DNA from: Numida meleagris
Lineage: Eukaryota > Chordata > Aves > Galliformes > Numididae
Direction of reading: 5' to 3'
DNA length: 64,000 bases
Assembly: GCF_002078875.1 (NCBI RefSeq)
Contig: NW_018364539.1
Location: 1-64,000, forward strand
Under the pieces are notes generated by a model. It was not told the DNA's origin. It did not search any database and was given only the letters and a program-made list of their open reading frames with translations. Of the stretch, positions 11,097 to 24,286 are shown in pieces. Within the stretch, counting starts at the first letter, position 1; the number at the start of each line of letters is the position of its first letter. The position numbers and the translations under genes were made by a program.

Positions 11097-14088
11097 CACT
11101 TCAATTTTGGATTGTGTGATTTACATATTCAGACATAATTAAATGTGCTTTGGATTTCCAAACCTCAGTAAGTAGAATTTTCTTAACAGGCCATCCAGAG
11201 GAACTTTATTTCCATGTACATTTTGGTATGGGTTCACCAAAGGACTAGTCTTTTTTTCTTCTTAACCTTTTGGGTGGATTGGGAGGTTGGAGGCTGCATT
11301 TGCAGAGAGCTGTTGTTTAAAGCTTTCAGACTCAGGACCCAGCAGAACGCAACTTCCAATCATTTTTATGTAAGCATTCCCCATTTTACTTTTGTATTTG
11401 GGTCAACAAGACACAGAAGAAGAGAGAGATTTGCAAAAACTCCGCTGAAACACCAGCACTAGGGACAATCTGCCCAAAGAAATAGCTGTAGCATTTTCTC
11501 ATACTCTGTGACAACCTCTTACCAGACTGCTCCAACTTGTTCCAGTTACAAAAACAAGCTGATAAACAACTCGTGCTGATTTTATTGCCCCAACTTTAAT
11601 AAAGCATTGACAAGCTTGCACTAGTAATTATTTAGAAACTGCCTCATGGTCAGGTTTTGTAGCTTATTGTTGCTGTATGTTTTTCAGTTGTCAACAACTG
11701 AAAAAGGGCCAGTATTAAAATACCTCCTTGAGAGTCTCTTATCATGCAATGTGATATAAAAAGAACTGGAAAAAATAAAGATTTCATTGCATATTTATGC
11801 CTTTCAAATTCTCAGATTACTGAAGAACAGGAATAGATGAGCAAAATGGCATCCTCATTGTGCTGCTCCTTTTATCACTGGGATGTTCAAATCAGACAGT
11901 GGGATGCATATGTACATCTCTTTTTAATAAATGGCTGCTCCTTCTACCTTACCACGTTACATAGCATCTGCTTTACAAGACTTCCTACCTGTCACAACAT
12001 AACTGGGGACAAGATTTCAGATATGGGTTAGTTCAGGGCTGGAACAAAGCAGCATAACAAGATCCAGAGGCTGGGATTCTGGGAGTTAGAAAATATTCGG
12101 GGAAAAAGAAAAGATCAAAATGAGAGGTTTGTTAAACCACAGCCCATGACGAAGTGTGCCATGTGGTATCCTCTATCATTTGAAGTCTTTCAGACTTTTC
12201 TAAAAGATATGGTTATTTTTACAACTCCAGCAGAAAATGCAGATTATTTCAGAGAAAATCCTAGTAACATTTTGTAAAGCCTTTGAAACATCCTAGCTGA
12301 ACCCAAACACTGCACCAGTTTTGGTGTTTTGAGGCCAGAACCCAGAAGGGCACAGGCGTGATATCAAGGTCTGCAGCATGTGAAAATGTGATATTTTGTC
12401 CAAAGAATAAAATTCACATTACTTTGTTACACGTTGCACAGAAATTCTCACCTCAGTATGCTGAGTAAGAGACACTTTAACATCAACCGTTGCTGAAGTC
12501 AAGAGGATGTGTCACAGACTGCCACCTTCTTGGACATAGCTCTGTACTAAGGGACTGCAGAAAAGAACATCAGGGAAATCTAAATTCCGGCTGAAGCCTC
12601 CTGCACGTAGTGTCTCGCATCTTTATCCTTATTTCTACCTCCTGCACAACTCTGTTCTATGGATATGTTTCTAATGGAAAAGTACCAAACACTGCAAAAA
12701 TCGGTACCAAACACTGTTGCAAGTCAGTCCTTCCAATGTGGGGAGTCAAATCATCCTCACTGCTCTCCGATTCCTCCTCCTGTTACAACTTCCAAATTTA
12801 ACATTACATTTCCCCATTGCTAAGCAGAACTGAGTGACTTTCTCACTTTGAAAGTCGTAAGTAACACTCTGCACATCCAAAGATGTAATACTTAAATTTT
12901 CCTTCTGAAACAGTTTTTGTCAGCAGTAAGCCATTACCATCCTCTTTCTCCAAGGATTTCACAATTGTAATCAGTATATTTAGCACCTGCACAGCTGTTG
13001 TTGCTCCAGCAACCCATCTTCTCTCTTTCTCTACCCCACTTTATTTTCATCACAAGTTTAACTAATTAGCACAGGCTTCTCTTGCAGTTATTTCTTGGAT
13101 AAGAAAGGCTTTCACCATAAATTAGTGATGCCATCCATCACCAGCCCAGTAGGGTACAGGCCCAAGGAAGACTTGTCAAGTTCACCAAGAATCAAATCTG
13201 GAGAACCAAGCAACTGCAGCGCATGGAAGAAAGAAAGGAAGAAAAACATTCATTTGCTGATCTTCAAGATTCCCATGCACAATCATGGAGGTTTTAACAG
13301 CAATACAGACAGCTTTCTGCTTATGATCAGGAACTAGAGACACATTCTCACTTGGTCAGCCTAATCTCCACTCACTACCATGTGTGGAGTACATTACTTT
13401 ATGTTGGTACCCACAGGCCAGGCCACAGACATGCATCAGATGTCAAAGCTGATGAAGGAGGTAGAGTCTGTGACTGGGAACATTCCAGAATTTTCCCATT
13501 CAGAACCACAGCTCTTGTGAGAACCCAGAGAAGTTCTTGTACTACGAAAGCCTCCCTGAAATAGGATCTGCGTATCTGAGAGGTCACTTTTTTCCCCAAA
13601 CACAGCAGAGCTGGCTGGATTGGCCTTGCCAGAACAGCATGCTGCTGGCAAGAATCTCCAAAAAACCCCACAGCTTGGTGAGCCTTCCTTCCTCATTGTC
13701 AGAAATAGGTCCTGCACCTGGTTGAAGCATCTGCAGCAAGCAAAGCTGATCTTTGTGAGATGTTCACTCAAGGAGGAAACCTGACATTTCTTTGGGGAAG
13801 CAGAAGTTCAAAAAGTTTTTTGCAGTAACACAAACGTGTCAACTAGTTATCTAACACAGGAAAACAGATGCTGCTATTTCTATCTTACAGTCCTAGAGAG
13901 TAGCCAAGATTTTTTCCAAGGCAGAGCAGGGGTTTGGGTTGCCTCTGTTTTGGAAGACCTCTCATAGAAATGCAATCTTAAGAGGATATGGTAGTCACTC
14001 CTTTGCAGAAAGGCAATGGCACTTATCTCAAAGCAGCGGGGAGGGCTCCCAAAACAGAAGCTCCTTGATCTGTATTTTAAACAGTAGT
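11097..14088. other. Gene desert segment with a perfect hairpin
   Basis: AT-rich sequence without recognised exons. It contains a perfect 11-bp stem at 11680-11705 inside a block (about 11500-11780) that reads like conserved non-coding DNA. A 13-bp direct repeat (GTACCAAACACTG near 12680 and 12703) is minor. Open frames such as 13436-13771 (-) resemble nothing known. Confidence 0.5.
11680..11705. repeat. Perfect inverted repeat, 11-bp arms, 4-nt loop
   Basis: The left arm TTTTTCAGTTG (11680-11690) is exactly complementary to the right arm CAACTGAAAAA (11695-11705), separated by TCAA. Each arm carries CAGTTG/CAACTG, a site type bound by bHLH factors (E-box) and by MYB. It could be a palindromic factor site or an RNA hairpin. 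No transcript evidence is visible. Confidence 0.9.
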
Positions 14089-14458
14089 TAGAGAATCATA
14101 GAATACCTTGGGTTGGAAGGGCCTTAAAGATCATTTATTCCCAATCCCCTGCCATGGGCTGGGTGCCCCCCAACAGCTCAGGCTGCCCAGAGCCCCATCC
14201 ATGGCCTTAGGCACCTCTAGGGATGGGGCACCCACAGCTCTGGGCAGCAGTGCCAGAGCCTCACCACCCTCTGACTAAAGAATTTCTTCTTAACATCTAA
14301 CCTAGATCTCCCCTCTTTTAGACCTATCACTATGGGACCATGTAAACAGTCATCCCCCTTCCCTCTTATAAGCTCCCCTCAAGTACTGGAAAGCTACAGT
14401 TCGGTCTCCCTGGAGCCTTCTCTTCTCCAGGCTGAAGAAGCCCATTTCTCTCAACCTT
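14089..14458 (-). mobile_element. CR1 LINE, 5'-truncated
   Basis: On the plus strand it begins with AGAATCATAGAATACCTTGG, the reverse complement of the octamer tail. TTGGAAGGGCCTTAAAGATCA, CAGGCTGCCCAGAGCCCC, the AACATCTAACCTAGATCTCC block and finally TCTTCTCCAGGCTGAAGAAG follow, which is the ORF2 FSLEKRR region. Old and 5'-truncated within the C-terminal part of ORF2, with no intact frame. Confidence 0.95.
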
Positions 14459-14602
14459 TAATACATGGCAAAACTCAAACACATACATCAATATCCTGAA
14501 TTAAAACGCACTGAGAACATTAAATTCTTCCATAACTTTAACTTATTAGTTCTTTGTAGAAATCAGAAAGATCAACATGATGGAAAAGGCATTGTAAAAA
14601 GG
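14459..14602. other. Short spacer between CR1 and LTR-like element
   Basis: AT-rich, no recognised feature. Confidence 0.4.
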
Positions 14603-14908
14603 TGTAATGACGAAGCAGCAAAATAGAAAGGCGCGATAAAGAAAGGGAATAAGATTGCTCACCTATCTCCAAAGATCTCGATTAGCAGGGAAAAGCTCTA
14701 CCAAGGACGAATCACTTGAAAGAGATCCTTCCTCAGTGGCAGTCAGGCCCTAAATGAGGCCTAAGAGCCCTTAAATGAGGCCTAAGAGGGGTGGAGCCAG
14801 GCCTTCCTGTCAGATGAATTGCCTTCACCTGTGCTCCCAGGGCTGACTGTGTCTTTCCACCAGGTGCTAAATCAGTGGTTCAGGCCATGACTCAGCAGTT
14901 CCCAGACA
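14603..14908 (-). mobile_element. Probable solo LTR of an avian endogenous retrovirus
   Basis: A 306-bp block with LTR-type ends (TGTAATGACG on the left, CCCAGACA on the right, so TG...CA). It is moderately GC-rich and compositionally unlike its AT-rich flanks. On the minus strand it opens TGTCTGGGAACTGCTGAG and has a CTCATTTAAGG TATA-like box after CCACCCCTCTTAGG, followed by a pyrimidine-rich end. A 17-bp sequence, TAAATGAGGCCTAAGAG, is directly repeated (14751-14767 and 14772-14788), as LTR enhancers often are. I recall this sequence type as repeated in chicken but cannot name the family. No clear target-site duplication is seen, and no internal viral genes flank it. Confidence 0.5.
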
Positions 14909-17900
14909 CTCTTCAAGAAGTAAACTGATATATTCAATAAAAAGAGACAATTGCTTCACAATAATTACTGGTGTTTTATGTGGAATATCACTTCAGTTAG
15001 CCAAACTATTCCAGATACAACTATAACTGCAAGGAAAATTTACCCAAATGTTAACTGAATATTTCATATAGCACATTATCGTGTTAAACATCCCTTGTGT
15101 TTTCTAAACATATTTTCAGAGTTGCGAAGTCTAACAGAGTACAATTAACTTAATGAGATTTAAATTACACTAATGTAACTCATTAGGAGAAAAAGCTTAT
15201 AATGTCTTCAGCAGTTATTCAAAGGCTCATGTTAACATAGGCAGACAAGGCTCCCAAGCTTCCTGCATAGTCCATGAAGAGAAACAGATTCTCACAGAGA
15301 GCTACATTCAGTCTAAAAACTTAAAACAAATGTTCTGACTCAGCCTCAGAGGATCCTGTCTCCCCTCATCAACTCTTAATGAAGTCTAGAGAGGCCGCCT
15401 TCCCAGAAAGAGAATGGCCTTCATGGCTGACCATGCTGCTCTGAAGCTACGGTTGTATTTTAGGATCTTCTCTATTATTTGAAAGTCTGATATAAAGAAA
15501 GAAATCACGATGTGCTGATTGATCCATTGATACGTTCATTCTCCATAGAGTAGGAGTGATCAAAACAAATAGAAATTTATTTTCCCATACCTTATATGTA
15601 GACTGCGAGCCTTAAGAGATCCAGTAATGGAGCTCCTTGTAAAACAAAAGACTGGATCTTGAGCCAGACTGCTTCTTGAATCTATACAGATAAAGCATAA
15701 AATGAGCCCATTATATCATGTCAATAATAGGATTAGGAAAATGCAGGCAGAGAGCAGGAATCACAATAATGAACTCAAAGCCTTCTGCATTATTTCAAGA
15801 CAGTAAAGATCTTTTTTTCCTGTTTTCTCTTCTTTGCAGCCATCAAAGAACATTTCAGATGTGAGTAGGGAATTGGCTGAATGTTTTGATATGCTGCTCT
15901 ATAATGAGGGATTTACTACTGTACAGAGAAGAATGCCTGAAAGATTGTAAATGGGCATGGTTCAGTATGTAAATATTTAACATCATATCACTGTCCATCT
16001 ATCAACACTTGAAGCCTCCTAATTCATGGAATATAGTTTCTTATGGTTTTATGGCACCTGTGGAGGATTAAACATTCTTACGCTTTTTTCTTAATGGCTG
16101 CCTTCCTCTCCTCTCCTCTGAATCTCACCTAATGGCCAAGATCAGTCTGGGAATTAGGTAATTACGTGTTACTATGCTATCCACCACCTTGACATGTGGT
16201 GTTTTTGGACTCTTGTTCAACAGCTTTCAGAGGGGGAGGTGGTGGTGTGTTAGTTTGCGCCCCTCCTCCACATCTCCATCTGGTTTATAGTCTGCTACCT
16301 TCTACCAAGGCAATGACAACAATTCTAAGCACCAACTCACCTGTCATTCAGCAGATATCCAAAAAGCAATAGTGCCTCATTCTTCCATTGGTGAATACTT
16401 CTTCCACACTAGTTCTTCTTCCGGCCCTTGCACTGCTGGCAAGAACTGCAAGCTGGATATAATCAAATGTCCACCTTTCCATGTCAAAGGCCAATATAGT
16501 GCCTCCATTTACCAAGAAAAAAGAGTAGCATTACTTCTTTGGTACCATTTAGAACTTTTCCACCCAGTTGGCACTTAAATCTCTCATTACACCAAAAAGA
16601 CCAGAAATCTTCCCACCATGTGGGAAGATTGGTGCTACTGCCTCTGAACTTTCCCATGGCACCCTCCCAGCTAAGTATTCGTATGATCCCGGTGTACCCA
16701 CATCCAATACAAATGCAAATACCTTTCTGCTGCCATCCTAGCAGTTCATGTGTTTACTTAGTCACTCCACATTCTCTTCCTTGACATCCAGTGCCAGACT
16801 TAGTCCCTAAAAGTGATGATCTTAAATGGCTTAGCTTTTGAAGGATGCTGTCATAAGAAAAAAATATATATATAAACAAAAACACCTCTTTTCTGGTGTT
16901 TTTGTTTGTTTTTGTGATTTTTGTTGTTGTTGCTGTTTTTAATAACTCACCATTATTCTGTTGGGTTTGATGTTTAGGATCCCACTAGTACCTTTATCAA
17001 GCATTATATCATGGTACAAATGTTGCTATAGCAAAATTGCCTCTAGATAGAAGAGCAGTATTCATAGGGTTTTTTGTTTATTTTTGATTGCTATTAGGCT
17101 AATTCTAACCAGAAAAAGTAGATGAGCTCCTTAGCATTCTTAGTATCATCAAAGGACATGAACCTGCCATCCCTCTGGTTAGTAACTTCTAATTATTTCT
17201 TCAGTTTATTAGCTTATTTCTCAGACTGAAAACCCTCTGACAGTTAGGAGGGACCACAGTTGTTATAGAGAAGTGTGCTTACAGAAAACCAAATAGACCG
17301 AGTAAATAAACATCAAAATAATTTTGTTTAAACTAACTCCAACCTAAACTCTAGTGTGTCAGAAACAATGTTAGCTGCAAGCAAGATGCCACATCATCTT
17401 TAGAAACAGCCCCAGAAAGCCTTTTCATATTGTGTATACTTATTAACCATGAATTAGGCATGTAATCTGACAAATATGGAGTAGTTAATCAGTAAAGATA
17501 AGTGTCACATAAATAAAGCTTGTGTCACAGTGATATTACATTATATTTAATGAATTGTGGCAATAATCTGTAATTAAAACATAATTTACAATACGTACGT
17601 CACCAAGTCCCTTTGTCTAGTTAAAAAGAACTGCAGCCTAAAAACTATGGTCCAGTGTGAAAGTTATCTGCATTCCAGAATTATCACTGGATAGGTCTCT
17701 CTTCTTCTATTCCCGAATAACTCAGACTTTTAATTTAGCAGACATTATCCGTGCCAAGGGTAATTTATTTTCCCCACATCACGTCAATATTGGGCTTCTA
17801 CTTTTATTTACATTGTAAAGATTTTTTTGTTAATATCTGTAAGCTATGGTTAATTTCCTGTTTCTTGCCTGCCTGAGAGAAACACTAACTTGTTTGTTAA

Positions 17901-20275
17901 ATCCTTTACTGGTTTTAAATAACATTTCTCACCTCCATTGTTTGAGGCTTTCCCTCTGAAATTTTCAAAAACAAACCCTTCTTCATGTATTTCCCAGCAT
18001 CAACCCAAAGCTGCAGCTATCAGCTCAGCTTTTATTTCCTTCTGATAAGAGAAAAAGCTCCCAAATTTAAATTCTATTCTGCCTAAAATACTGCTGTGCG
18101 ATTTTTCTCCAGTCGTTATCATTCATACTTGTATAAATAAAAAGAATAAGCAGAAGGAAAACCAATCAACCACAAGAAACCAACAAACAGAAGAAAACAC
18201 AAAATCATACGTAAACAGATGTATAATATAACACACCATGGAGTGATCACCAGAATGTTAAAAAAGTCTGGGTTGCTATCCTGAACCAATGTGCTGTGTC
18301 TGTTTTGGATGTTGGAGCAAAAAGTCCACTTTCAATTAAAGTCATTACTAGCTTCATTTATTGGTCATGTCTGCACACTCTGTAGACAAACTTCAAGAGA
18401 AAGTGAGAACCCTTCAAAACAGTTGTACAGTATATTTGACAAAGCTGGAGATGGCACTTCATTGGGGGTATTGTTATACATTACAGAAAACACAGAAGTA
18501 AGAAAATGAGAGATAAAATGGAAGACCCATACAAGACTCATACAGCACCATCTGAAAGGCTAAGGCTTACAGTTTTTCTAGGTTTAAAAAGAGAAGTTTT
18601 ACAGACCAGAACACCATTTGCAACAGAAATAGCCGTATCTTTTCAGCTGAAGAAATGCAAATTTCCAAAATGCTATTTCAGTCTCAAATCACCATTTTAT
18701 TGGCAAAATTCGGCAGTTGTACAATGGGGAGGGTTTCTCTTATGGCAAAAGTTGCACAAGTGCAGAGAAAAAAAAAGGTTCGGTCCTCTTCAAGCCTGTG
18801 ATGTCACAAATATTTAGTCAAGAGATTCCCCACAAGCAGAAAATAAAACAGCTTTGAGTACCAAAATGCATTGCATCAAGTGGAAATGTATCAAGATGCT
18901 GATCAACAGTTCAGAAAAACAGAGGAAAGATGCAAATTGTCCCAGGAAATCATCTATTGTATTTCAAATAGATTGAGAAGGAAATGCGAGAATTGGGTAC
19001 CTGAGAAAAACAAATAAGAGAGATTTTGCTGAGTACAGTGACAGTGCTGACCCAGATAAGCTCTGAAGAGCACCGTGTCAATAGAGCACCCATGCACAGA
19101 TGAAACCTTCTTCATGAGAAGATTTGCCTGAACAGGTTGGACAGAAATCTGCAGAGGATGGTGTGACCAGAGTGAATTGTCCAGTGGATCTTTCCAACTC
19201 TGGAGTTATGATTTACCAAGTATGAAGTCATTGTTATGCTGCCATTGCCACTCTTTCCAAAAGGGCATGCTACTAATTCCTCTACCCGTGCTTGTTTCCC
19301 CTCAATAGATTAGAAACCAGGAGACGTATCTCTAAAGCAGAACCAAACCCTGAGAGGGCTGGAAGGCAAAAGGAGTCTCAGAGGTGGCTCTGTGCACAGA
19401 GGATCAGGGGGGGAGAGTTAGGGCAGCAGAGGCAAGGTTGTCTTCATGTGAGAAGAGACCCAAGAGACACATTGGACTGCCCAGCTTGAGAAGACATCTT
19501 TCTTCATCTTTTAGCAGCCAGATGATTCCATGTGCATTTCAGGAACATGAAGAGTCTGGGACTAACCAAGATAGCAATCAAATGCAAACATTCACACTGG
19601 AGAGCTCAAGTGACAGAGCTGCTAACTGGCAGCTCCCCATGGCTTGTTACACTAACAGGAGTTCAGCTATTGATATAACAAGGATAACGTAGCTGACAGA
19701 TCCCCCGCACACAGGATACCGAAATCTTGACCCCTGTGAAGTATGTAGGTGTCTGTCATTAAGTTAAATGAGGACATCTCCATCAGAACGTGCTAATGTT
19801 TCTTTTTTTAATTCCCCTCACACATGAATATGGACCCCTTCCCTCAGAAATACTCGAGTCTCAACAAAACCATCCTTTTCTGGATCAACCACATAGAGTA
19901 CTTGAGAGCAAGAAAAGTCCTTCAGCAACCCAGTTTCTATGTAGAGCTTACAGAAATAGGGCAGCCCAGTCTCTCCTGATAGGAACATATATATCCAAGG
20001 TTTGCAGAAGGACTTTTCAAATGGCCGAAGAAGACTCCCATAAGGGCACATTGCAGTGAGTGGAGCTGCAGTCTCCCCTGCCAGTTTGGGCAAGTAATGA
20101 GCACAGAGAGAAAACAGGTCTCCAGCACACTGAGAGGATGACAGGACTGGGTCATCTTGCAGAAATCTGTCTGTTGTCTCCATTCATACAAAGATACCAT
20201 CAGTGCTTTGTCAGTAGACCTCTGAGCAGGACCACAATGCAGACAACAAAGCTTACTGCATTTAATGAAATTTTG
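14909..20275. other. Gene desert segment
   Basis: About 5.4 kb without recognised genes. Contents are a TA-rich simple stretch (about 16864-16875), GTT/GTTTT-rich low-complexity sequence (about 16895-16940), an AT-rich conserved-looking block (about 17410-17600) and a very weak CR1-tail-like stretch (about 19130-19215). Open frames at 18506-18817 (+) and 19818-20183 (-) show no domain. Confidence 0.5.
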
Positions 20276-20531
20276 GAGAGATTTAGACTGGATATAGGGG
20301 AGATTTAGACTGGATATAAGGGAAAAGGTTTTTTACATCAAGGGTAGTAGACTGGACTAGATCAGGTTGCCCAGAGAGGTGGTGGATACTCCCTGGAGAC
20401 ATTCAAGGTCAGGGTGGACAGGGCTCTGAGCACCTGATAGAACTGTAGATATCCCTGTTCATGGCAGGGGGGTTGGACCAGATGGCCTTTTATGGTTCCT
20501 TCCAACTCAAACCATTCCACGATTCTATGAA
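20276..20531 (+). mobile_element. CR1 LINE 3' end with internal 22-bp duplication
   Basis: The ORF2 end (TTTAGACTGGATATAAGG, GGTTGCCCAGAGAGGTGGTG) and the tail (GGGGGGTTGGACCAGATGG, then CCTTCCAACTC) end in GATTCTATGA. The 19-bp word GAGATTTAGACTGGATATA appears twice (20278-20296 and 20300-20318, period 22), a local tandem duplication that CR1 consensus lacks. Dead copy. Confidence 0.93.
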
Positions 20532-23500
20532 ATATATGAATTTTCCACTGTTTGTTCTACCAAGACAGCTACCAGGAACTTGTTAAAGACATAAAACTGC
20601 CTGCCACCCTAGCAGAGAAGCATGGGTAAACTTCTGGTCACTGTACCTGGGTGAGCTACTCTCTTTGTGTGTTTAATCTAAACCTCACAAAAAAACAACA
20701 AGCAGAAAAAAAATGCCTGCTATTCAGGCTCTGCTGCAATCAGCAATTCTAAAGTGTTTGAAATTCAGGGCTGGGGGCAGGGGGGCTGAAGGATGTTTAA
20801 TTTCTGTTATTTCCAAGTACAGTGATGCCAGAAAGGCCATTCCAGGAGTGTGGTCATGTCAAAGTGGACTATAAATTTTAAAAACAAGTCTGATCCCAGC
20901 ACCCCGAAGCTGAGCTGGAGACAGCCACCCTTTAGAACTACTTTCCAAATACACAAACCATTGTTCATACCACAGGAAGTTACTACAAAAAAGCATGGCA
21001 TTTTTGTTTGGCAGATTCCAGAAGGAAGCTTAATGCGCATGCTGGCTGTGTTATTACATGAACCATACAGAGAAGTGAAGCATTACACAATTCCAACATG
21101 AAGGTAATGAATGATCTGAAGAGCCTGTCATAAGCTCAGGTTGGATGCTGAGCAGGTTTTTGGGAAAACGCTAACCTTTGATTTTGGGTCATCTTGGGCA
21201 ACGTAACAAGTGAATTAATGCCTCCTGCACCCAAGCGAGGGATCTACGTGTATTGTACTGTACTAGTCACTAAATCCAGTTCTTTGCCTTTTGAAGCATT
21301 TGGGAAGCTTTCCATAATTTATAGACTGTATCACATTGCTTCTAATAAATGACAGAATTACGAAACAACTGAATAGCTGATTTTTGTCATTCTGCACTTT
21401 TCCAATAGTATGATACAGAAAGCATAACACTGAAGGTGACTGCCAAATAAGTCAGATAACATGGGTAGGGGGAACACAGCAACACCCACACTGTCTGCCT
21501 GTGAGCAGGCCAGGGTCCTGTAGCTATTCCTGCTATTCCTTCACTGATCTCAAAGAGTATTTATCATCCTCAAAGCACATCCTGTAAAGGAGTTCAATTC
21601 ATCTATGATAGACCAGCTTCGTTAACGCAAGCCAGAGATTCACAAAAAGTGCCAATTTTTCTCTAGACGTGGTCCCAAAGCATATGCTTTTGACAGCAAT
21701 GTCTTCTCCAGCAGTGATTTAATTTTCATATTTCAAGCCTTATCATTCAATCATTTTCCAAAGACAAGCATTTCTCAGTCACCACTGCCATTTTTGCCTT
21801 CATTTGCAATCAGAATTCAACTTACACAGCAGATGCCATCTGGCAGTGTGAGTACATATATAACTCCCAAAAAAGTTTTGAACCCCTTAGCCAACTTGTC
21901 ACAGGAATAAGAGGTCTCAAAAGGTACTACAGTTCCTACAGTTTCAATGATGACATGGCTGAACAGAGAAGAGAGACCCCAAAATAGTACTGCCTTCTGA
22001 GTAGATGCCAGAGAATTCACAGATGCGATCTGAGTTCAGCGACATCAGGAATATGTCCTAATACCTGAAAAATTTCACTTTGTGTCTTGTTACCACAAAA
22101 GCATTCCCCATGACACCAGGCTTTAAGGTATAGTCACAGGAGGATGTGGAGCTGTCCTTTAGAAGTCTATTCCTTCCTTTCCTTTCTGTCGTGGTTCGTT
22201 ATCCACATCAGAAATACATCAACATTCATAAAAATCACTGCACAGCAATGTATTTAGACATTGACACAGGAGAAAGTTTAGCTTCTGAAGAACATAAGTA
22301 CTACCATCACTGTCTGGTTTTTAACCAGCCAGTGCCCAGCTGGGTTAGGTCTTGCCATGATGCTATCCAAAACATAGAGGAAATGCCTGTTGTGTTTTCA
22401 CATCTTCTCTGTTCTGTTATCATTCAGAAAAAGGGAATATGAGCAGGCAGTGTCACCTGTGTAAGATAAAACTCTGACACCTAGGCTTTTCTCTGAGACC
22501 ACAAGCTGGTCTGGAACTTGGCCAATTGATATTTAATTCTTCTGCACAAATGGGGACAAGTCAACCAGAAGCCAGTATCAAATCTAAATCAAAATAGCTC
22601 TTTAGCTCTGTACTTCCCTTTCATGGCATTTTGAAGAAACAGGTCTAAATTTTTCTTTTGCTGGAGGTGTAAAAAAACCAAAGGTAAGTACCTCCACGAC
22701 ACATGCTCTAATCCCTGATGTATTCAGACAAGTATAACTCAACCAATACATCCACGCATCCACAAGATAAGTACTTTTCTTCTTACTGACATCCACTCCG
22801 TGTTCCAATTTTGACTCCTAAGCAGAGTCTCTTTGCAACCCCCAGTAAAACCCCAGTCCTCCCAAGAGCAGGGAAGCATTCACAGTCATGAAGTGCAAAG
22901 GATAATGACATACTTTGCTTTAGACCACATGCAAGCAGCACAGAGGCAAGCACTGCTCACCACCATTCTCAATCCAAGAGCCAAAGGGCATCAGATGGAC
23001 CTCATCAGCATCAGACTCTAAAGTAAGCAAACAGAATCAGTACTCTACACATCTTAAAATTAAGCTGTGTCATGAGTAGGTGGGAATAAGTGCTCAGGTG
23101 CCTTCCTCAGCTGCTGATGTTGCTAGGTAATGGGACATCCAAGGTTTAGCCATCACAGTGAGGGCCTCATGCTCTGGGGGGTGGAATTAAAGGCTGGGTT
23201 TTAAATTTGGTTCCCTGCAAGCAACCAGGAGAAATGAAGTGCCCAAATACCTTGCCACACATTGGTCCTAAGCGCTGATCTTACTGCTTGCTGGTTATCT
23301 CTGCAGACCACAGGGAGCTCTTCCAATGGACGTAAACAGCTGAGCAGTGCCTTCTGCCAAAGAAAGGTATTTGGGGTCCATCTCTGGCTTCCATCTCTTC
23401 TAGATGCCCATTTCTCCCCAGATCAGAAGACAAGACATAGAAGAGCAACAAGAAAGAAGAAATCACCTCATGGATTTATGTATTCAAACCCATGTTTTTG

Positions 23501-24208
23501 TAATGCAGCTTAGCAGAAGATCCCAGACTAAACACCACCAGCACTGAGCTTTGTCTGACGCCAGTCCATATTCACTGGATTCAGATCTGTTTTATTTTTC
23601 CAAAAAGCTACACTTCTGAAACAGGGCTCCTCTGCTGTTCTGTTTGATCTTGCTCAAATATTTATAACACTCCTGAGCAAAAATGCATACCAATAGTGTA
23701 TGTTCTTTAGATATCTACAGTGACATGAGAACACCAGAAGCAGGAGATTCTGCTCTGTGTAGGGCCTTTTCTTCTCTCGCTTCATACAAACAGTGTCCTC
23801 AAGCCCTTTCACTTAATGCAGAGTATTATTATGTACTTTATTTCAGGCTGAATGTGAAATAAATCATTTCATTGGACTCTTTCTTAAATGTTATATCTAC
23901 ATGTCCAAAAGCTGAACCAGTTAATAATGCTCTTGGCAGATACATTGTTACGCCTTAATAAAATAAAAGCAAATTGATTTAGGATTAGGGTACTAGCCTA
24001 CATTTCTCTTAAAGTCACAATTAAGACTTCATTGATTTTTCTATAATGACATAGAATTATACAATAAAATGGTTCCACAAATTTTACTGGTACTTGCAGC
24101 CCCAGTGAGAAATGCAACTGTGATGCTACTCCATTATGCTAAGTGGAAATTAATATATGAGGCATTTTGACATAAAATGTTTAAAACAAATGTAGGTAAC
24201 AGATGGCC
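20532..24208. other. Non-coding spacer
   Basis: No recognised gene or repeat. Sequence near 23760-24190 is AT-rich with many TAAT words and may be conserved non-coding DNA. Open frames here (for example 22146-22442) have no recognisable domain. Confidence 0.45.
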
Positions 24209-24226
24209 AAAAAAAAAAAAAAAAAA
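24209..24226. repeat. A18 homopolymer
   Basis: Eighteen A in a row after GATGGCC. It does not abut the 3' end of the downstream plus-strand CR1, which lies on the other side, so it is not that element's tail. Confidence 0.9.
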
Positions 24227-24286
24227 GGTCATCTTGCTTGTTTTATAAGCAAAATCCTAAAGCAAAACATTCAGAAGCAGGTCGCT

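Noticed and set aside
19130..19215. Weak CR1 3'-tail-like phrase in plus orientation
   Set aside because: Only one short phrase (GATCTTTCCAACTCTGG) fits and there is no octamer end.
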